Below, piece by piece: positions 1 to 11,255 of a stretch of DNA of 64,000 nt. The stretch covers positions 16,021,770-16,085,769 of the forward strand of contig CM046333.1 in the NCBI GenBank assembly GCA_025403435.1. Reading direction: 5' to 3'. Source of the stretch: Artocarpus heterophyllus. Taxonomy: Eukaryota; Streptophyta; Magnoliopsida; Rosales; Moraceae. The stretch's first letter is position 1, and every line of letters starts with the position of its first letter. Under the pieces are notes generated by a model. The model did not search any database, was not told the origin of the DNA, and saw only the letters and a list, made by a program, of their open reading frames with translations. The position numbers were made by a program, and so were the translations under genes.

Positions 1-814
1 GAGAGAGGTTATGGCAACTTGTGATGAAGGTGTTAGGCCTCCTATGTCGTCGTAGCGGTCTAAGTTGGTTGGCATGGGAGGTGCATGTCAACATCGTCGT
101 GAACAGCAGGATCAATGGTGGCGCAACGGTAGCTATGGGGCGGTTTTGTCTAGCTATTTTTGGCTGAAATCGATTGGAAAGATTGGTCCATTCTCTTCAT
201 CTCATTGATTTGAGTTCGTTGACATCAAGATCACGTCGATCGATGCTCGGACGACAAAAAAATCTTGCTTAAAAGATAGTGGATTTCTGTAACTTTGATC
301 GACTATTGCGAGCTACTTTGGTGGAGTTACAGTTGGTATGACATGTCTTGGACTTAGCTCGTCGCGATCTATCCGATGACACCTGCTATGTTAAAAACAT
401 AGGTCGGGATCTCTGGTTAAGTTTTTAGCCATGGATGGTGGAGAGAAAGTAGAGAGAGATATATATGATTTTTGATTTGCTGAAAATTTTTTTTGTGTCC
501 ATGAATATAAAAACACTGTTATAGGTATACAAATTTTAATTTGTGTCGTGCTTGGGTTCATCAGATTTTGATCTATAGACTTTGAAATTTCTGTAATCAT
601 AACCGTACTTTAAAAACTATAATATTCTTGGTTTTTTTGAAATTAAATAATAATTTCTTACTATATTTTGAACTTACTAATATCTCTGTACTAATATAAA
701 GTCATTTTTATGATTCTAAACTTATTTTCTAAATTTCATGATTTTATCCAAAAATATAAATGCTTGACAGTTTTTGTTTCCAAAATCAAAGATTAACTAT
801 TTTAATAACATTAT

Positions 815-816
<2 letters not shown>

Positions 817-848
<32 letters not shown>
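817..848. repeat. (AC)n microsatellite
   Basis: Sixteen uninterrupted AC dinucleotides inside dispersed repeat copy 1. The other copy does not have it, so it expanded after the copies separated. Confidence 0.95.
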
Positions 849-850
<2 letters not shown>

Positions 851-1251
851 ACTAAGAATAGTATCAGGTATTTAAAACTTTGATCCAAAACTTAAAACCC
901 GTTTTTTTATTAAAATTTTTTATTAAAATAATCTTTCATAGATTTTAAAACTTTAAAATGCTAACTTATAAATAAAACATATAATTTTCATTACAATTTC
1001 AGAAAGTAAATCTGTCATTTTCATCTTAATAGAAACTTTTTTTTGTATTACTAAAATATACCATATTCTATTTATTTTATAAAAATAGTGGTCATATTTT
1101 ATTAAACATTTTCGTAATTTAAATTGATTATCTGAAAGTCAATCTAAATGAAATAGGAAACTTAGCACAATTTCATGCTTTATGGGTATAACCAGAACTG
1201 TTTATCATAAAAAGCCGTTTATAGGTCCACCTCCAATATATGGGTGCGCTC

Positions 1252-1252
<1 letters not shown>

Positions 1253-1317
<65 letters not shown>
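1253..1317. repeat. (TTA)n microsatellite
   Basis: About 21 TTA units. A shorter tract occupies the same relative position in the second copy of the surrounding repeat (59566-59612), so the microsatellite is ancestral to the family. Confidence 0.95.
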
Positions 1318-2199
1318 ACAACAATAATAAACTTTGTGTAATTATTAATGTGTATAATAGTTAACTATACCCGTATAGGATGTTAGAATTTTTGAGTTTC
1401 TGAAAATTTCATGGCTTTATTGAAATTTTTATCATGTTTTATGATCTCATTAAAATGAAAATCGATATCATATTAATGATTTTTATGCTCACCATTTTCT
1501 AAATTATAGTGTTGAGCTGATGATCACTATTGATTTAAATTTCTATTATTAAACTGTCATCATATAGGAATTATGTACCATAGTCATGATCAAAAATTCC
1601 TTTTTATCAATAAATTTTATTTTAATCGTCCCAATTAAGATTCTTATAAATGTTATTTCTTTGACCCCATTCATAGAGTTATTGAATCATAAGAGCTTAA
1701 CTTAGCACACCGAATAATTATTTTAACTATCAATATGTCCTATCATAACATCGTGTTTTGCTATATGTTTCATACATAAAGCACATAAGGTTGTGCAATT
1801 ATATTATTATTTATTATTAAAGCCTTATCATTATTAAAACCTTCTAAATACGTGTTAATTAGGAAAATTAATGATTATAAATTGTGGTTATGTCACGATT
1901 TAAACTCGTAAATTTTCTAATTGGAGCAGAAGGTTTCTAATCTTGAACTGACTTCTTACAGTTTACGTGTAGTTCTTACAAAAACTTTGAACTTATAAAC
2001 TCTAAACTTATACTTCCTCATGAATTAACGGTATAATTATAGAAAAATCTTTAATTAATCATACTTATTAATTTGTAGATTTTTTCGGTCATTACATCAA
2101 ATGACACCCAACAATAGTCCCCTCGTTTTCCAATAACATTTTTTCCTGCTACAACAAAAATTAAAAATTTTGATAGTTAATTTGAAAGAGAAAAAAATC

Positions 2200-3230
2200 A
2201 TAGATATACGATTTTCTCGTACCCTTCTTGTCTCTAAGTATTTAGGGTTTCCTCTTTCACTTTGGTACAATGCCTACAGGTTGGATAGAGACTTAGCCAT
2301 CGCTTGGCTGGCTTTTGGTTCTCCGACCTAGAGTTGGTAGTCGAGGGCTCACGGTGACTTTTCGGTGGTGTTTTGCTTCCAAAATTACAATGTTCTTGCG
2401 GCGGCTTCGATGAAATGAAGGGGTGGCGTACTATGCTCTAGGGTTTCTCTTTCAGAGCATTAGTGCTGCATCTTAAGGGGCCTTTTGACCTGTCATCATC
2501 TAAAATATGTGGAGGTGGTGGCTAGTATGGGAGAGTGTGGTGCCGACGGTGTTTTCTTCGTTTGCCTCTGACAAGGGGTGATTAAAATGGGTGAATGTTT
2601 CATGTGAGGAGCTTTGCTCTAACAACACAGCTCTGGGGCCTTAGGTGCGCCTTAACTTGGAGGTGATGAATGCATCTGCTTTGTGGTTCTATCACTTTTA
2701 GTATCGATTTTTCCTCTTATGATTGCTTATTTCTCGCAAGTTTACTTTTCATCCTAAGTTCAATGTTTTCTTGGAGCATGTCAATCTTTGGGTGCGCAAG
2801 GTCGAGTCCATTTCTTTTTTCTCTGTTTGGAGTTTTGGTTTAATTTTTTAATAATGGTTGTTTGTTAGCTATTTTTGCCCCTGGTTTTGCTTCCTTCTGT
2901 GGGGCTTGTGTCTCAATTATAATAACAAAAGATGGCGTCCCTATCTTCTAGTTTATTTGTTTGGATCCAATATGCAAGAGTTTGTTTCTTTGCAATGTTT
3001 TTTTCTTTGTATTTTAGGTGATGACTTTTGTATTACAGTCTTGTGACTCCTAATCGTTTGTTTTTCCTTTTGATTTTGAGGATTTCTAGATGTATCAAAA
3101 TACTTCTGCTTTTGGGCTTCTGACACTTCCTCTCGGCCTCTGTTGAGAGTTATAGCTTGTATTACAAAGTCAGTCATATTGGTTGTAATATTTTTCTAGC
3201 TGAATAAAATCTTTTCCTTCCAAAAAAAAA
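2200..3230 (+). mobile_element. Possible non-coding LINE-derived retroposon
   Basis: This roughly 1-kb segment is less AT-rich than its flanks. It ends in a pyrimidine-rich stretch, an AATAAA-type signal (GCTGAATAAAATC near 3200) and a short A-run at 3222-3231, as a plant LINE 3' end does. No reverse transcriptase frame and no clear target duplication were found. It could instead be an old transcribed pseudogene. Confidence 0.35.
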
Positions 3231-3231
3231 G

Positions 3232-4022
3232 GAACATCTTATGAAGGAACTATACAATAACCAAACACATTAACTATTGATGAGATCATATATATATATA
3301 TATATGTATGTATGTATATGTATATGTATATGGGACGTACTAATGAATTCATCGGAAGACAGATAATTCATTTCAGCTGCAGAAATATGCGTTGCTTCGA
3401 TTACTTTTTCTCCCAGTAGCTACTATACATGGATGCAGTACTATTATCAACTTGTTTAGGCAGGGAATACAAAGCTAAGGGCGTTTTTGATAATTAAACA
3501 GATTATTTGTTAAGAAACATCAACCGATTATAAGATATAAAAGCTGCCTAGTTAAAAGCTTCTCTGGAAAAAAATATATATCTATATATATATATGTATA
3601 TATCGTTGGATTTATAATTTGAGCAGAATAACTACTACGATTATATATCATGTATTTCAAATAATTTTATATAAAGAAAGCGCTAAATCTATGTGCGCTG
3701 TTTATAAATGAAGTTGAATATCTTTTATTAAACCGCTGCGCATACAAAGAAGAAGAATTGCAAAAATTCAACGACGGCTAATTCCTACTAGTACACTTAC
3801 TTCCATAGAAAGGCTAGAGAAGAATTCAGTTGGCCTAATTAACAGGCCTCAATGATCATTGACTTAAGTAAAAGTCAGCTAAGAAATATGTACGCGCGTC
3901 ATCCCAGAGTTTTATCATGACAAAAGCCGTGACATTTATATAAACATATTTGACTTTCTAAAAAAACAAATAAAGGGGGGGTAATAGTAGTTTGCTATGG
4001 ACATTTGGACGATGATCACAAT
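3232..4022. other. Intergenic, AT-rich
   Basis: Holds TA/TG microsatellite tracts at about 3288-3331 and 3571-3602. No gene, RNA or element ends were recognised up to the truncated copia LTR. Confidence 0.6.
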
Positions 4023-4264
4023 GGTGTTAGATAGAAGAGAGTTTTGGTAAGCACAGTTTGTGAGTGTGTGAGAAACTGCTCTTGTAATCTGTAATCTCCT
4101 TCATCATAGTGGAATCTGCAAGCGGCAGAAACAGGACGTAGTCTCAATTTTGGACGAACCTGTATAAAAATTTGGTGTCTCTTTTTCTTCTTTTCTTCTA
4201 TTTATTTTCTGCAATTGTTCGTTCTTGCGATCCTTGGAATTAGGAGTCGCCTAATTCCCCAACA
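4023..4264 (+). repeat. Truncated 5' LTR (R-U5 part)
   Basis: These 242 bases match 7517-7758 of the 3' LTR base for base in length and end with the same CCCCAACA terminus. U3 and the promoter, including the palindrome array, are absent. The left junction is abrupt at GGTGTTAG. Confidence 0.93.
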
Positions 4265-4265
4265 A

Positions 4266-4277
4266 CTGGTATCAGAG
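4266..4277 (+). other. Primer-binding site (initiator Met tRNA)
   Basis: TGGTATCAGAGC lies one base after the LTR end. It is the usual copia site complementary to the 3' end of plant initiator methionine tRNA. Confidence 0.92.
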
Positions 4278-4298
4278 CGGAGGTTTTGATCAAGAACG

Positions 4299-6947
4299 AT
4301 GACTGGAGAAGAAGGTATGGCAGCCGGTATCACCAAATTCGATGGTTCAGATTTTTCCTATTGGAGGATGCAAGTAGAAGACTACCTGTACAGCAGGAAA
4401 CTGCACTTGCCCTTGGGTAGTAAACCCGAAGGCATGAAGGATGAGGAGTGGAGTCTCCTTGATAGACAGGTACTCGGTGTGATCCATTTGACTTTGTCAA
4501 AGAACGTTGCCCACAATGTTGCGAAGGAGACCACTACAGCAAGGATGATGAAGGCTCTGTCAGAGATGTATGAGAAGCCCTGAGCCAATAACAAGGTACA
4601 TCTCATGAAGAAGCTCTTTAATTTAAAAATGCTTGAAGGTGCCTCGGTGGTAGAGCATCAAAACAGTTTCAACACAGTCCTAAACCAATTGGTCTCGGTG
4701 GAGATTAGATTCGATGATGAGATCAATGCCCTAATCCTCTTGGCCTCGTTACCGAATAGCTGGGAACCCATGAGGGTGGCCATTACAAATTCGCTTGGGA
4801 ATGCCAAATTAAAGTTTGTTGATGTCAGAAATTCTATTCTGGCGGAAGAAGTTCGCAGGAAGGACTCAGGAGAAGCCTCTTCGTCGAACTCGGCCCTTAA
4901 TATTGATAATAGGGGCAGGAAACTTGATAGGCAATCCAACAGGGATAATGGCAGGAGAGGCAAGTCGAGGAATGGGAGAAGCAATTCAAGGAATGGAAGG
5001 ACCATGGAGTGTTGGAACTGTGGGAAGACGGGCCACTTGAAAAAGAACTGCAGGGCTCCAAGGAAGAATGAAGACAAGACTAATGACGCAGCCAACGCCG
5101 CCACTGAAGAGCAACAGGATGCTTTAATCTTGTCTGTCGACAGTTCTTTTGATTCGTGGGTGATGGACTCAGGAGCATCATTCCACACCACAGCACACCG
5201 TCATGTCCTGGAGAACTACGTTGCCGGAAATCATGGTAAGGTTTATCTCGCTGATGGAGAACCTTTGGATATAGTTGGCATTGGAGATGTCAGTTTAAAA
5301 ATGCCTACTGGGTCGGTATGGAAGATTCATAAGGTGAGACATGTTCCTAAATTAATGCGCAACTTGATTTCGGTGGGGCAACTGGATGATGATGGACATA
5401 AAGTAACCTTCAATTGTGGAGGTTGGAAAGTCACGAAAGGAGCGATGGTTATTGCTCGGGGACGCAAGGCTGGAACTCTCTACATGAACTCTAGTTGCAG
5501 AGATACCCTAGCAGTTGCTGATTCTGCTGCCAATACTGAGCTATGGCATTATAGGCTCGGTCACATGAGTGAGAAGGGTATGAAGGTGCTTCACTGCAAA
5601 GGAAAACTGTCGGGTTTGAAAACTGTTGATCACAGTTTGTGTGAAGCCTGCATCTTTGGTAAACAGAAGAGAGTGAGTTTCTCAAAGATGGGTAGAGAGC
5701 CTAAGTCCAGGAGATTGGAGCTTGTTCACACAGATGTGTGGGGGCCTGCGCCGGTGACTTCCCTTGGTGGCGCAAACTACTATGTGACGTTCATTGATGA
5801 CTCAAGCAGGAAGGTATGGGTTTACTTTCTGAAAAACAAATCTGATGTGTTCGATGCTTTCAAGAGATGGAAAGCCATGGTGGAGAACGAGACAGATTTG
5901 AAGGTGAAGTGCTTGCAGTCCGACAATGGGGGAGAGTACTTAGATGAAGAGTTCAGGCGGTACTGTGCTAAGAATGGGATAAAAATGAGGAAGACCATTC
6001 CAGGGAAACCACAACAGAATGGGGTAGCTGAGAGGATGAACAGGACTTTAAACGAGCGTGCTAGGAGCATGAGGTTGCATGCGGGGCTGCCAAAGATGTT
6101 TTGGGCTGAGGCAATTAACACAGCCGCTCATCTGATCAACAGAAGTCCATCCACACCGCTGAAGTTCAAGCTACCGGAAGAAGTCTGGAGCCATAAACAG
6201 GTTGATCTCTCTTACTTGAGAGTGTTTGGTTGTGTTTCCTATGCACACATTGATTTTGCTGCCAGAAGTAAACTGGATGCCAAGTCAAAGAAGTGTTTTC
6301 TGGTTGGCTATGGCAGACTTGAGTTTGGTTATCGTCTCTGGGATGACCAAAGCCAGAAGATTATCAGGAGCAAGGATGTGATCTTCAACGAAGGTGTTCT
6401 GTACAAGGACAGAGACAGCACGGACTCCAGGGGTTCAGGTTCTGAAGATAAGAAGCCTGAGGTGATTCCATTGAAGGATCTGCCTGAAGTGGAGGTGCAA
6501 AATCCAGAGGTTGAAGACCAGAAAAACATAGCTCCAGAAGGAAACCAGAGGACTCCTGCCACACTAGTCAGGAGGTCTAGCAGGACAATTAGACCGCCGC
6601 AGAGATACTCCCCATCTCTGCATTACATTTTGTTGACCGACAGAGGTGAGCCAGAGAGCTTTGATGAAGCCGTGGAGGCTGGAAATTCGGTCAAGTGGGA
6701 GTTAGCCATGAGGGATAAGATGGATTCCTTAATGTCCAATCAGACATGACAACTGGCAAAGTTACCACAGAGTAAAAAATCCTTGCACAACAAGAGGGTA
6801 TACCGGGCAAAAGATAAAAGTGCTGGCAGCAAGCGGTATAAGGCAAGGTGGGTGGTAAAAGGATCCAGAGATATGCTCACCAAGATGGATCCGATTGAGA
6901 AACTGAAGTTGTGCGCAACTTCAGTTGGACTTCTCCAAGAGGCGTGA
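4299..6947 (+). pseudogene. Copia gag-pol polyprotein pseudogene
   Basis: One reading frame starts at ATG 4299, is interrupted by TGA at 4581-4583, resumes to TGA at 6747-6749 and continues as a remnant to TGA at 6945-6947. All pieces are in the same frame. Visible parts are a gag N-terminus with the FDGSDFSYWRMQ motif, a CCHC zinc knuckle (CWNCGKTGHLKKNC, near 5010-5052), the aspartic protease DSGASFHTT (near 5166), the GAG-pre-integrase HYRLGHMSEKGMKVL followed by CEAC, the integrase core with HTDVWGP, DNGGEY and a glutamate in the GKPQQNGVAERMN region, and the first part of the reverse transcriptase. The remnant after 6749 jumps from an early RT motif (KARWVVKG) to a C-terminal motif (DMLTKMDP), so the RT catalytic core and RNase H have been deleted. 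No functional product is expected. Confidence 0.93.
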
Positions 6948-7092
6948 GAAGTCGTTGCCGCTGCAGTGGGAGACATGGTGATTGATTAGTCTCCAAGTGG
7001 GAGATTGTTACAGATATGGAGCCAAATCAGGTAGACAACCCAGCAAAAGGAAGGAAAAGGGAGAAAATCGCGTCCTCGAAGGCAGGGAGCAA

Positions 7093-7279
7093 GCGCCGCG
7101 GCTCTGGCAGAAGAGCGCCGCGGCGCTGGGGCGAAGGCGCCTAGGTGCCAGGTGAAGAGCGCCTAGGCGCTATGTGGCAAGCGCCTAGGCGCCAAGGGCT
7201 TTAAGCCTAGGCATCGTGAGGATGGCGCCTAGGCGCCAGGTGAAGAGCGCCTAGGCGCCGCAGGGGAGCGCCGCGGCGC
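7093..7279. repeat. 22-bp-period palindrome array in U3 of LTR A
   Basis: Units begin at 7093, 7115, 7137, 7159, 7181, 7203, 7225, 7247 and 7268. Four are the exact palindrome GCGCCTAGGCGC (7159, 7181, 7225, 7247). Outer units are GCGCCGCGGCGC or variants, and 7203 is degenerate. The array ends about 110 bp before the TATA box. Confidence 0.93.
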
Positions 7280-7388
7280 TGACGCGCTGTGCTGCGCGAT
7301 GTTTTTTGAATCGAAGTCGAATTCAAAGGTCCCAAAAACGGGAAACCACTAGGGTTTCCTATTAGTTGCTATTTTCTCCTCCTTTGGT

Positions 7389-7396
7389 TATAAATA
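7389..7396 (+). promoter_or_regulatory. LTR A TATA box
   Basis: TATAAATA, preceded by CTCCTTTGG and followed by a purine/GT-rich leader. The position fits the U3-R boundary of a copia LTR. Confidence 0.75.
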
Positions 7397-7759
7397 GACA
7401 CAAGGTGGCTAGGGTTGTGTGTGTGAAAACTGTGTGTGAAAATTGTGAGTGGCATAATTTTGTGAGAGGCAAAAATTCTTGAGAGCTCCATCCTTGAGAG
7501 AGAAAAATTCCCATTGGGTGTTAGATAGAAGAGAGTTTTGGTAAGCACAGTTTGTGAGTGTGTGAGAAACTGCTCTTGTAATCTGTAATCTCCTTCATCA
7601 TAATGGAATCTGCAAGCGGCAGAAACAGGACGTAGTCTCAATTTTGGACGAACCTGTATAAAAATTTGGTGTCTCTTTTTCTTCTTTTCTCCTATTTATT
7701 TTCTGCAATTGTTCGTTCTTACGATTCTTAGAATTAGGAGTCGCCTAATTCCCCAACAA

Positions 7760-8505
7760 TGTTGCAGATGTGGAGCCAAATCAAGTCGACAACCCAGCAA
7801 AAGGAAGAAAAAGGGAGAAAAACGCGTCCTCAAAGGCAGAGAGTAAGCGCCGCGGCTCTGGCAGAAGAGCGCCGCGGCGCTGGGATGAGGGCGCCTAGGC
7901 GCCATGAGGAGAGCGCCTAGGCGCCAGGTGGATTGCGCCTAGGCGCTATGTGGCAAGCGCCTAGGCGCCAAGGGTTTTACGCCTAGGCTCAAAGAGGATG
8001 GCGCCTAGGCGCCAGGTGAATTGCGCCTAGGCGCCGCAGGGGAGCGCTGTGCTGTGGGATGTTTTTTGAATCAGAGTCGAATTCAAAGGTCCCAAAAAGG
8101 GGAAACCACTAGGGTTTTCCATTAGTTGCGAATTTTCTCCTCCTTTGGTTATAAATAGACACAAGGTGGCTAGGGTTGGGTGTGTGAAAATTGTGAGAGG
8201 CATAATTTTGTGAGAGGCAAAATTCTTGAGAGCTTCATCCTTGAGAGAGAAAAATTCCCATTGGGTGTTAGATATAAGAGAGTTTTGGTAAGCACAATTT
8301 GTGAGTGTGTGAGAAACTGCTCTTGTAATCTGTAATCTCCTTCATCATAGTGGAATCTGCAAGCGGCAGAAACAGGACGTAGTCTCAATTTTGGACGAAC
8401 CTGTATAAAAATTTGGTGTCTCTTTTTCTTCTTTTCTCCTATTTATTTTCTGCAATTGTTCGTTCTTGCGATCCTTGGAATTATGAGTCATCTAATTCCC
8501 CAACA
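7760..8505 (+). repeat. Second, tandem LTR (LTR B)
   Basis: Starts TGTTGCAG and ends CCCCAACA, 746 bp. It is collinear with LTR A along its whole length and is separated from it by a single A at 7759. It has its own palindrome array (7847-8034) and TATAAATA at 8150-8157. No internal region lies between the two LTRs. Confidence 0.92.
7847..8034. repeat. 22-bp-period palindrome array in U3 of LTR B
   Basis: Nine units start exactly 22 bp apart: 7847, 7869, 7891, 7913, 7935, 7957, 7979, 8001, 8023. Six are exact GCGCCTAGGCGC. The first two are GCGCCGCGG variants and 7979 is degenerate. Confidence 0.95.
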
Positions 8506-10822
8506 AATCTCATACACCTTAAATCTTAATTAATATCGAGTCATTGCTGTGAAAACTTTTATTAATAGAAGCGTCGCATATTGTTCTCGGTCTTTAATAT
8601 AATTAGAGTAATGAGAGTGGCTGCTTATGGATATCTTAACCTAAGTAGTTTGAATTGATCTCTCACCACTTTTTGAACGAAAAAGGCCAAAAATTATTTT
8701 TTAAAAAAACTCCTTAAACATGGCTTTTGAAAAATATCTTAAAATCATTTTAAAAACATAAACATGAAGCATAAAAAAAATAATAATAAAATATACAGCC
8801 CACCTTGCACCCTTTCACCTTGGCTTGCTGGATTTCATACCCTACGTACCCCAAACCAGCCATCCCAAGCCTAGTTCCAACACCATGTGCTTGCTGCCAT
8901 GCTTAACGCACAACCCTGTTCCCCAACTGCGGTTCCAAAGTTGCCTCTCCCACTCAACACCCACACCTAGCCCCTGCGCTCTCTCCTTGCCTAAATTTTG
9001 TATTCTCACGTATCGTATGACCTCTTCGCTACCACCTTCATATTGTGCTCGATTTGTTGTTGATTTTGGTTTCAAACAATTTATATTTGGCTCTATAGAT
9101 TTAGTTCTATAAAAAAAAAAAAAATGGCAACTTTTAGAATGAGTCGTTTTTTTTTTTGAAATTTTATTTGTAAAAATTTTTAAAATATATATTTTTTCAG
9201 AATTTCATAATAAAAATAAGAAAATAAATACAGTTTAATTAACGGTATGATAGACTTTTTTGTCAGTTTTCTTGTTTAAAAAGTTTGCAATTAAGAAATG
9301 TAATTTAAAAATACTTTCGAATTCAAGGGTACTTTTTTTGTGAAAAAAGAAATAAGAAAATGAATTAAACCTTAATAAAATCACTTTATCCAGCATTTGA
9401 AAAACCAAAACTACCCTTAATGAAACAAATCTTTTGATCAACCAGCACCCGGATCCTTTTGATCAACCTCACTCTCCCTCCTTTCTCATGCAAAGGTGCA
9501 ACCAGCACCCGTTGTTGTGCATGTCTAATACCACCCCACCATGTTGAGCCGCAACGCCCTTTTTTTTCTTTTTAATCTTGTGATGTTGATGGGGCGGCAA
9601 TGAAGAATCATTGTGAAGCAGCTTGCAAAACTCAAAGAGACTCGTTGCTCATAGATTGCCGCTTAGTCCAATCTCGTTAATGCCGCCACGGAGATCATCG
9701 ACGGTGATTGGCAGCGTCAAATTGTTACTAGATCTATCTTCCTCGCGGAAATCATCACCAAGGAGATCATCAACGGCGAGGGGCAGCGTCAGAGTAGGGT
9801 TATTGATAGTGTTGGTGGGTGCTAAAGAGGAGAGAGAGATGAAAATGGAGAATAGAAAGTGAGAGTTAGAATTGTCAAAATTGTCTTTTTACTGTAAAAC
9901 TAGTCATAAACAAGCGTCACGCACATACGTTTTGTGCTTATTATATTTTTAATACAATAATCAATAACAAACACATGGATACATCTAAAGATAAAAATAA
10001 TATAATAAGCACACCTTAAGATGCACGTAAAGTTATAAAAATAAAAAATAAAAATAAAAAAAGAGAGAGTTATAATATTGTACAAAGAGAAAAAGAAAAA
10101 GAAAAATGAGGGAATAGGACGAAAAAAGAGAAAGAAAAATAAAAAATGAAAATAAAACAAAATAAAAGTAAAATGTAGTAAATTCAGAGTAACACTTGTC
10201 GCATGTTGGAAAGAACACGAAAAGTGGTTTTCTTCTTTATATATATACTAATAAAGGAGCACCCGCTTCGGACGTGTTAAAAAAAAACTAAAATAAAAAA
10301 CATTTTTGGAAGAAAAATAAAAAAAGTTTTGAGTTTAAAAAGAAAAAAAGAACATTTTTTTTGGAAAAAAAAAACATATCAAAAAGTTAAAAAAAAGTTT
10401 CGACTCAAAAATTAAAAAAACATTTTGTAAAAAAAAACATACAAAATGTTTCGAGTTTCGAGCGTCATGAGAGCACTGTACGAAATTTATTCTTACTTTA
10501 TATATACGTTAAAGATATATATACATATACATATATAGTATAGATACATGGTATGAGTCAAATAGTTAAAAAACAAAAAGAAAGGTGAGATGGTTGCAAT
10601 TGTGGACTAGATGGTATTGGTCCTTTTCTTTTTTAAATTGATATAATTAAGTCCTTAAAAAGGTTAAATTTAACTTATTTAATCCAAAAATTTGAACCTG
10701 TTTAGATGGAACCATATATAAATAAACTTTTAGCTTTTATAAACTTTTTTAGAGCAAATTCACTCTGTGGTGCCTATGAAAAAAGAACTTATGAAGAGCT
10801 TTTGTGTTTCTATTTTGGGTTA
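8506..10822. other. Intergenic, AT-rich with low-complexity tracts
   Basis: No gene recognised. 10020-10460 is rich in A-runs and AAAAT motifs, and 10499-10540 has TA-rich repeats. A short direct repeat of CAACCAGCACCCG occurs near 9440 and 9500. ORFs in this span are low-complexity by-products. Confidence 0.6.
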
Positions 10823-10985
10823 TAGGCCGTTTGGAAGAACGGATAAAACTTGCATCAGTTACAACTATAAACAATGTAAAACTCTTACATGTTACATTAA
10901 AAAGCAAAAGTTGCTACAAATTTTTCACATATCACAGTTCTCAAAACCCAAACTGTTAGTTCTAACCATTCTTCTAAACGGCCTA
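10823..10985. mobile_element. Tourist-like MITE (PIF/Harbinger type)
   Basis: 163 bp with terminal inverted repeats TAGGCCGTTTGGAAGAA and TTCTTCTAAACGGCCTA, flanked by the direct 3-bp duplication TTA (10820-10822 and 10986-10988). The interior has the TAAAACTCTTACATGTTACA motif found in several related copies in the window. Non-coding. Confidence 0.85.
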
Positions 10986-11255
10986 TTAATCTCACAAATG
11001 GTTTTTAAAGTTTACCTTCAAGCTATTTTAGTTCCTAACATTTAAAAATTCTTATTTTGGTCTCTAATTTTTTTACTTTGTTTCAATTTTGGTCCTTTTA
11101 TTAGTTACGTGTTAAACATTTAATAGAATATTCTTAACATATCCAACTTTGGTTCCTAGTCTATTATTTTGTTTCATTTTTTGTCCTTAATCAATTACCT
11201 TGTTTTTGTTTTGATTGTTCTATTACTGAAGTATAATTGCAGATCAAAATTAAAA

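Larger units (their letters stand above)
100..2130. repeat. Dispersed repeat family, copy 1 (about 2 kb)
   Basis: Non-coding, AT-rich block that is clearly homologous, in the same orientation, to about 58370-60650. Shared landmarks in order are the stretch around 200-245 (compare 58490-58530), the AATTTGTGTCGTG block near 538, the TATGGGTATAACC block near 1180, the TTA microsatellite at 1253-1317, and the GGTCATTACAT block near 2090. It has no long ORF. The left limit may lie outside the window. The shared right end GGTCATTACA resembles ends of some plant LTRs, so a diverged LTR or internal retroelement segment is possible, but the family is not identified. It lacks the 270-bp insertion present in copy 2. 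Confidence 0.75.
7006..7758 (+). repeat. 3' LTR (LTR A)
   Basis: Starts TGTTACAG directly after the purine tract AAGTGGGAGAT and ends CCCCAACA, 753 bp. U3 contains nine palindromic units at about 22-bp spacing (7093-7279). A TATAAATA box lies at 7389-7396, and the R-U5 part equals the 5' LTR fragment. Confidence 0.92.
4023..8505 (+). mobile_element. Defective Ty1/copia retrotransposon with tandem 3' LTRs
   Basis: Order: truncated 5' LTR (4023-4264), primer-binding site (4266-4277), gag-pol pseudogene (4299-6947), polypurine tract (about 6995-7005), 3' LTR (7006-7758), one extra base, then a second full LTR (7760-8505). The domain order gag, protease, integrase before reverse transcriptase places it in copia, most like the Tnt1 type. 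The reverse transcriptase and RNase H core is missing and the frame carries stops, so it is non-autonomous. The 5' LTR has lost U3, so no flanking duplication can be tested on that side. Confidence 0.93.

Noticed and set aside
1182..1364. Tyrosine-rich small ORF
   Set aside because: It translates a TTA microsatellite; the equivalent ORF in the other repeat copy is in a different register.
4658..5191. 177-codon minus-strand frame
   Set aside because: Antisense shadow of the copia gag-protease region.
7093..8034. CRISPR-like regular repeat array
   Set aside because: Units are 22-bp tandem palindromes with no unique spacers, lie in LTR U3 regions, and the genome is a plant nuclear one.
9900..10218. 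Phenylalanine-rich ORFs on the minus strand
   Set aside because: Product of A-run low-complexity sequence, with no family motif.
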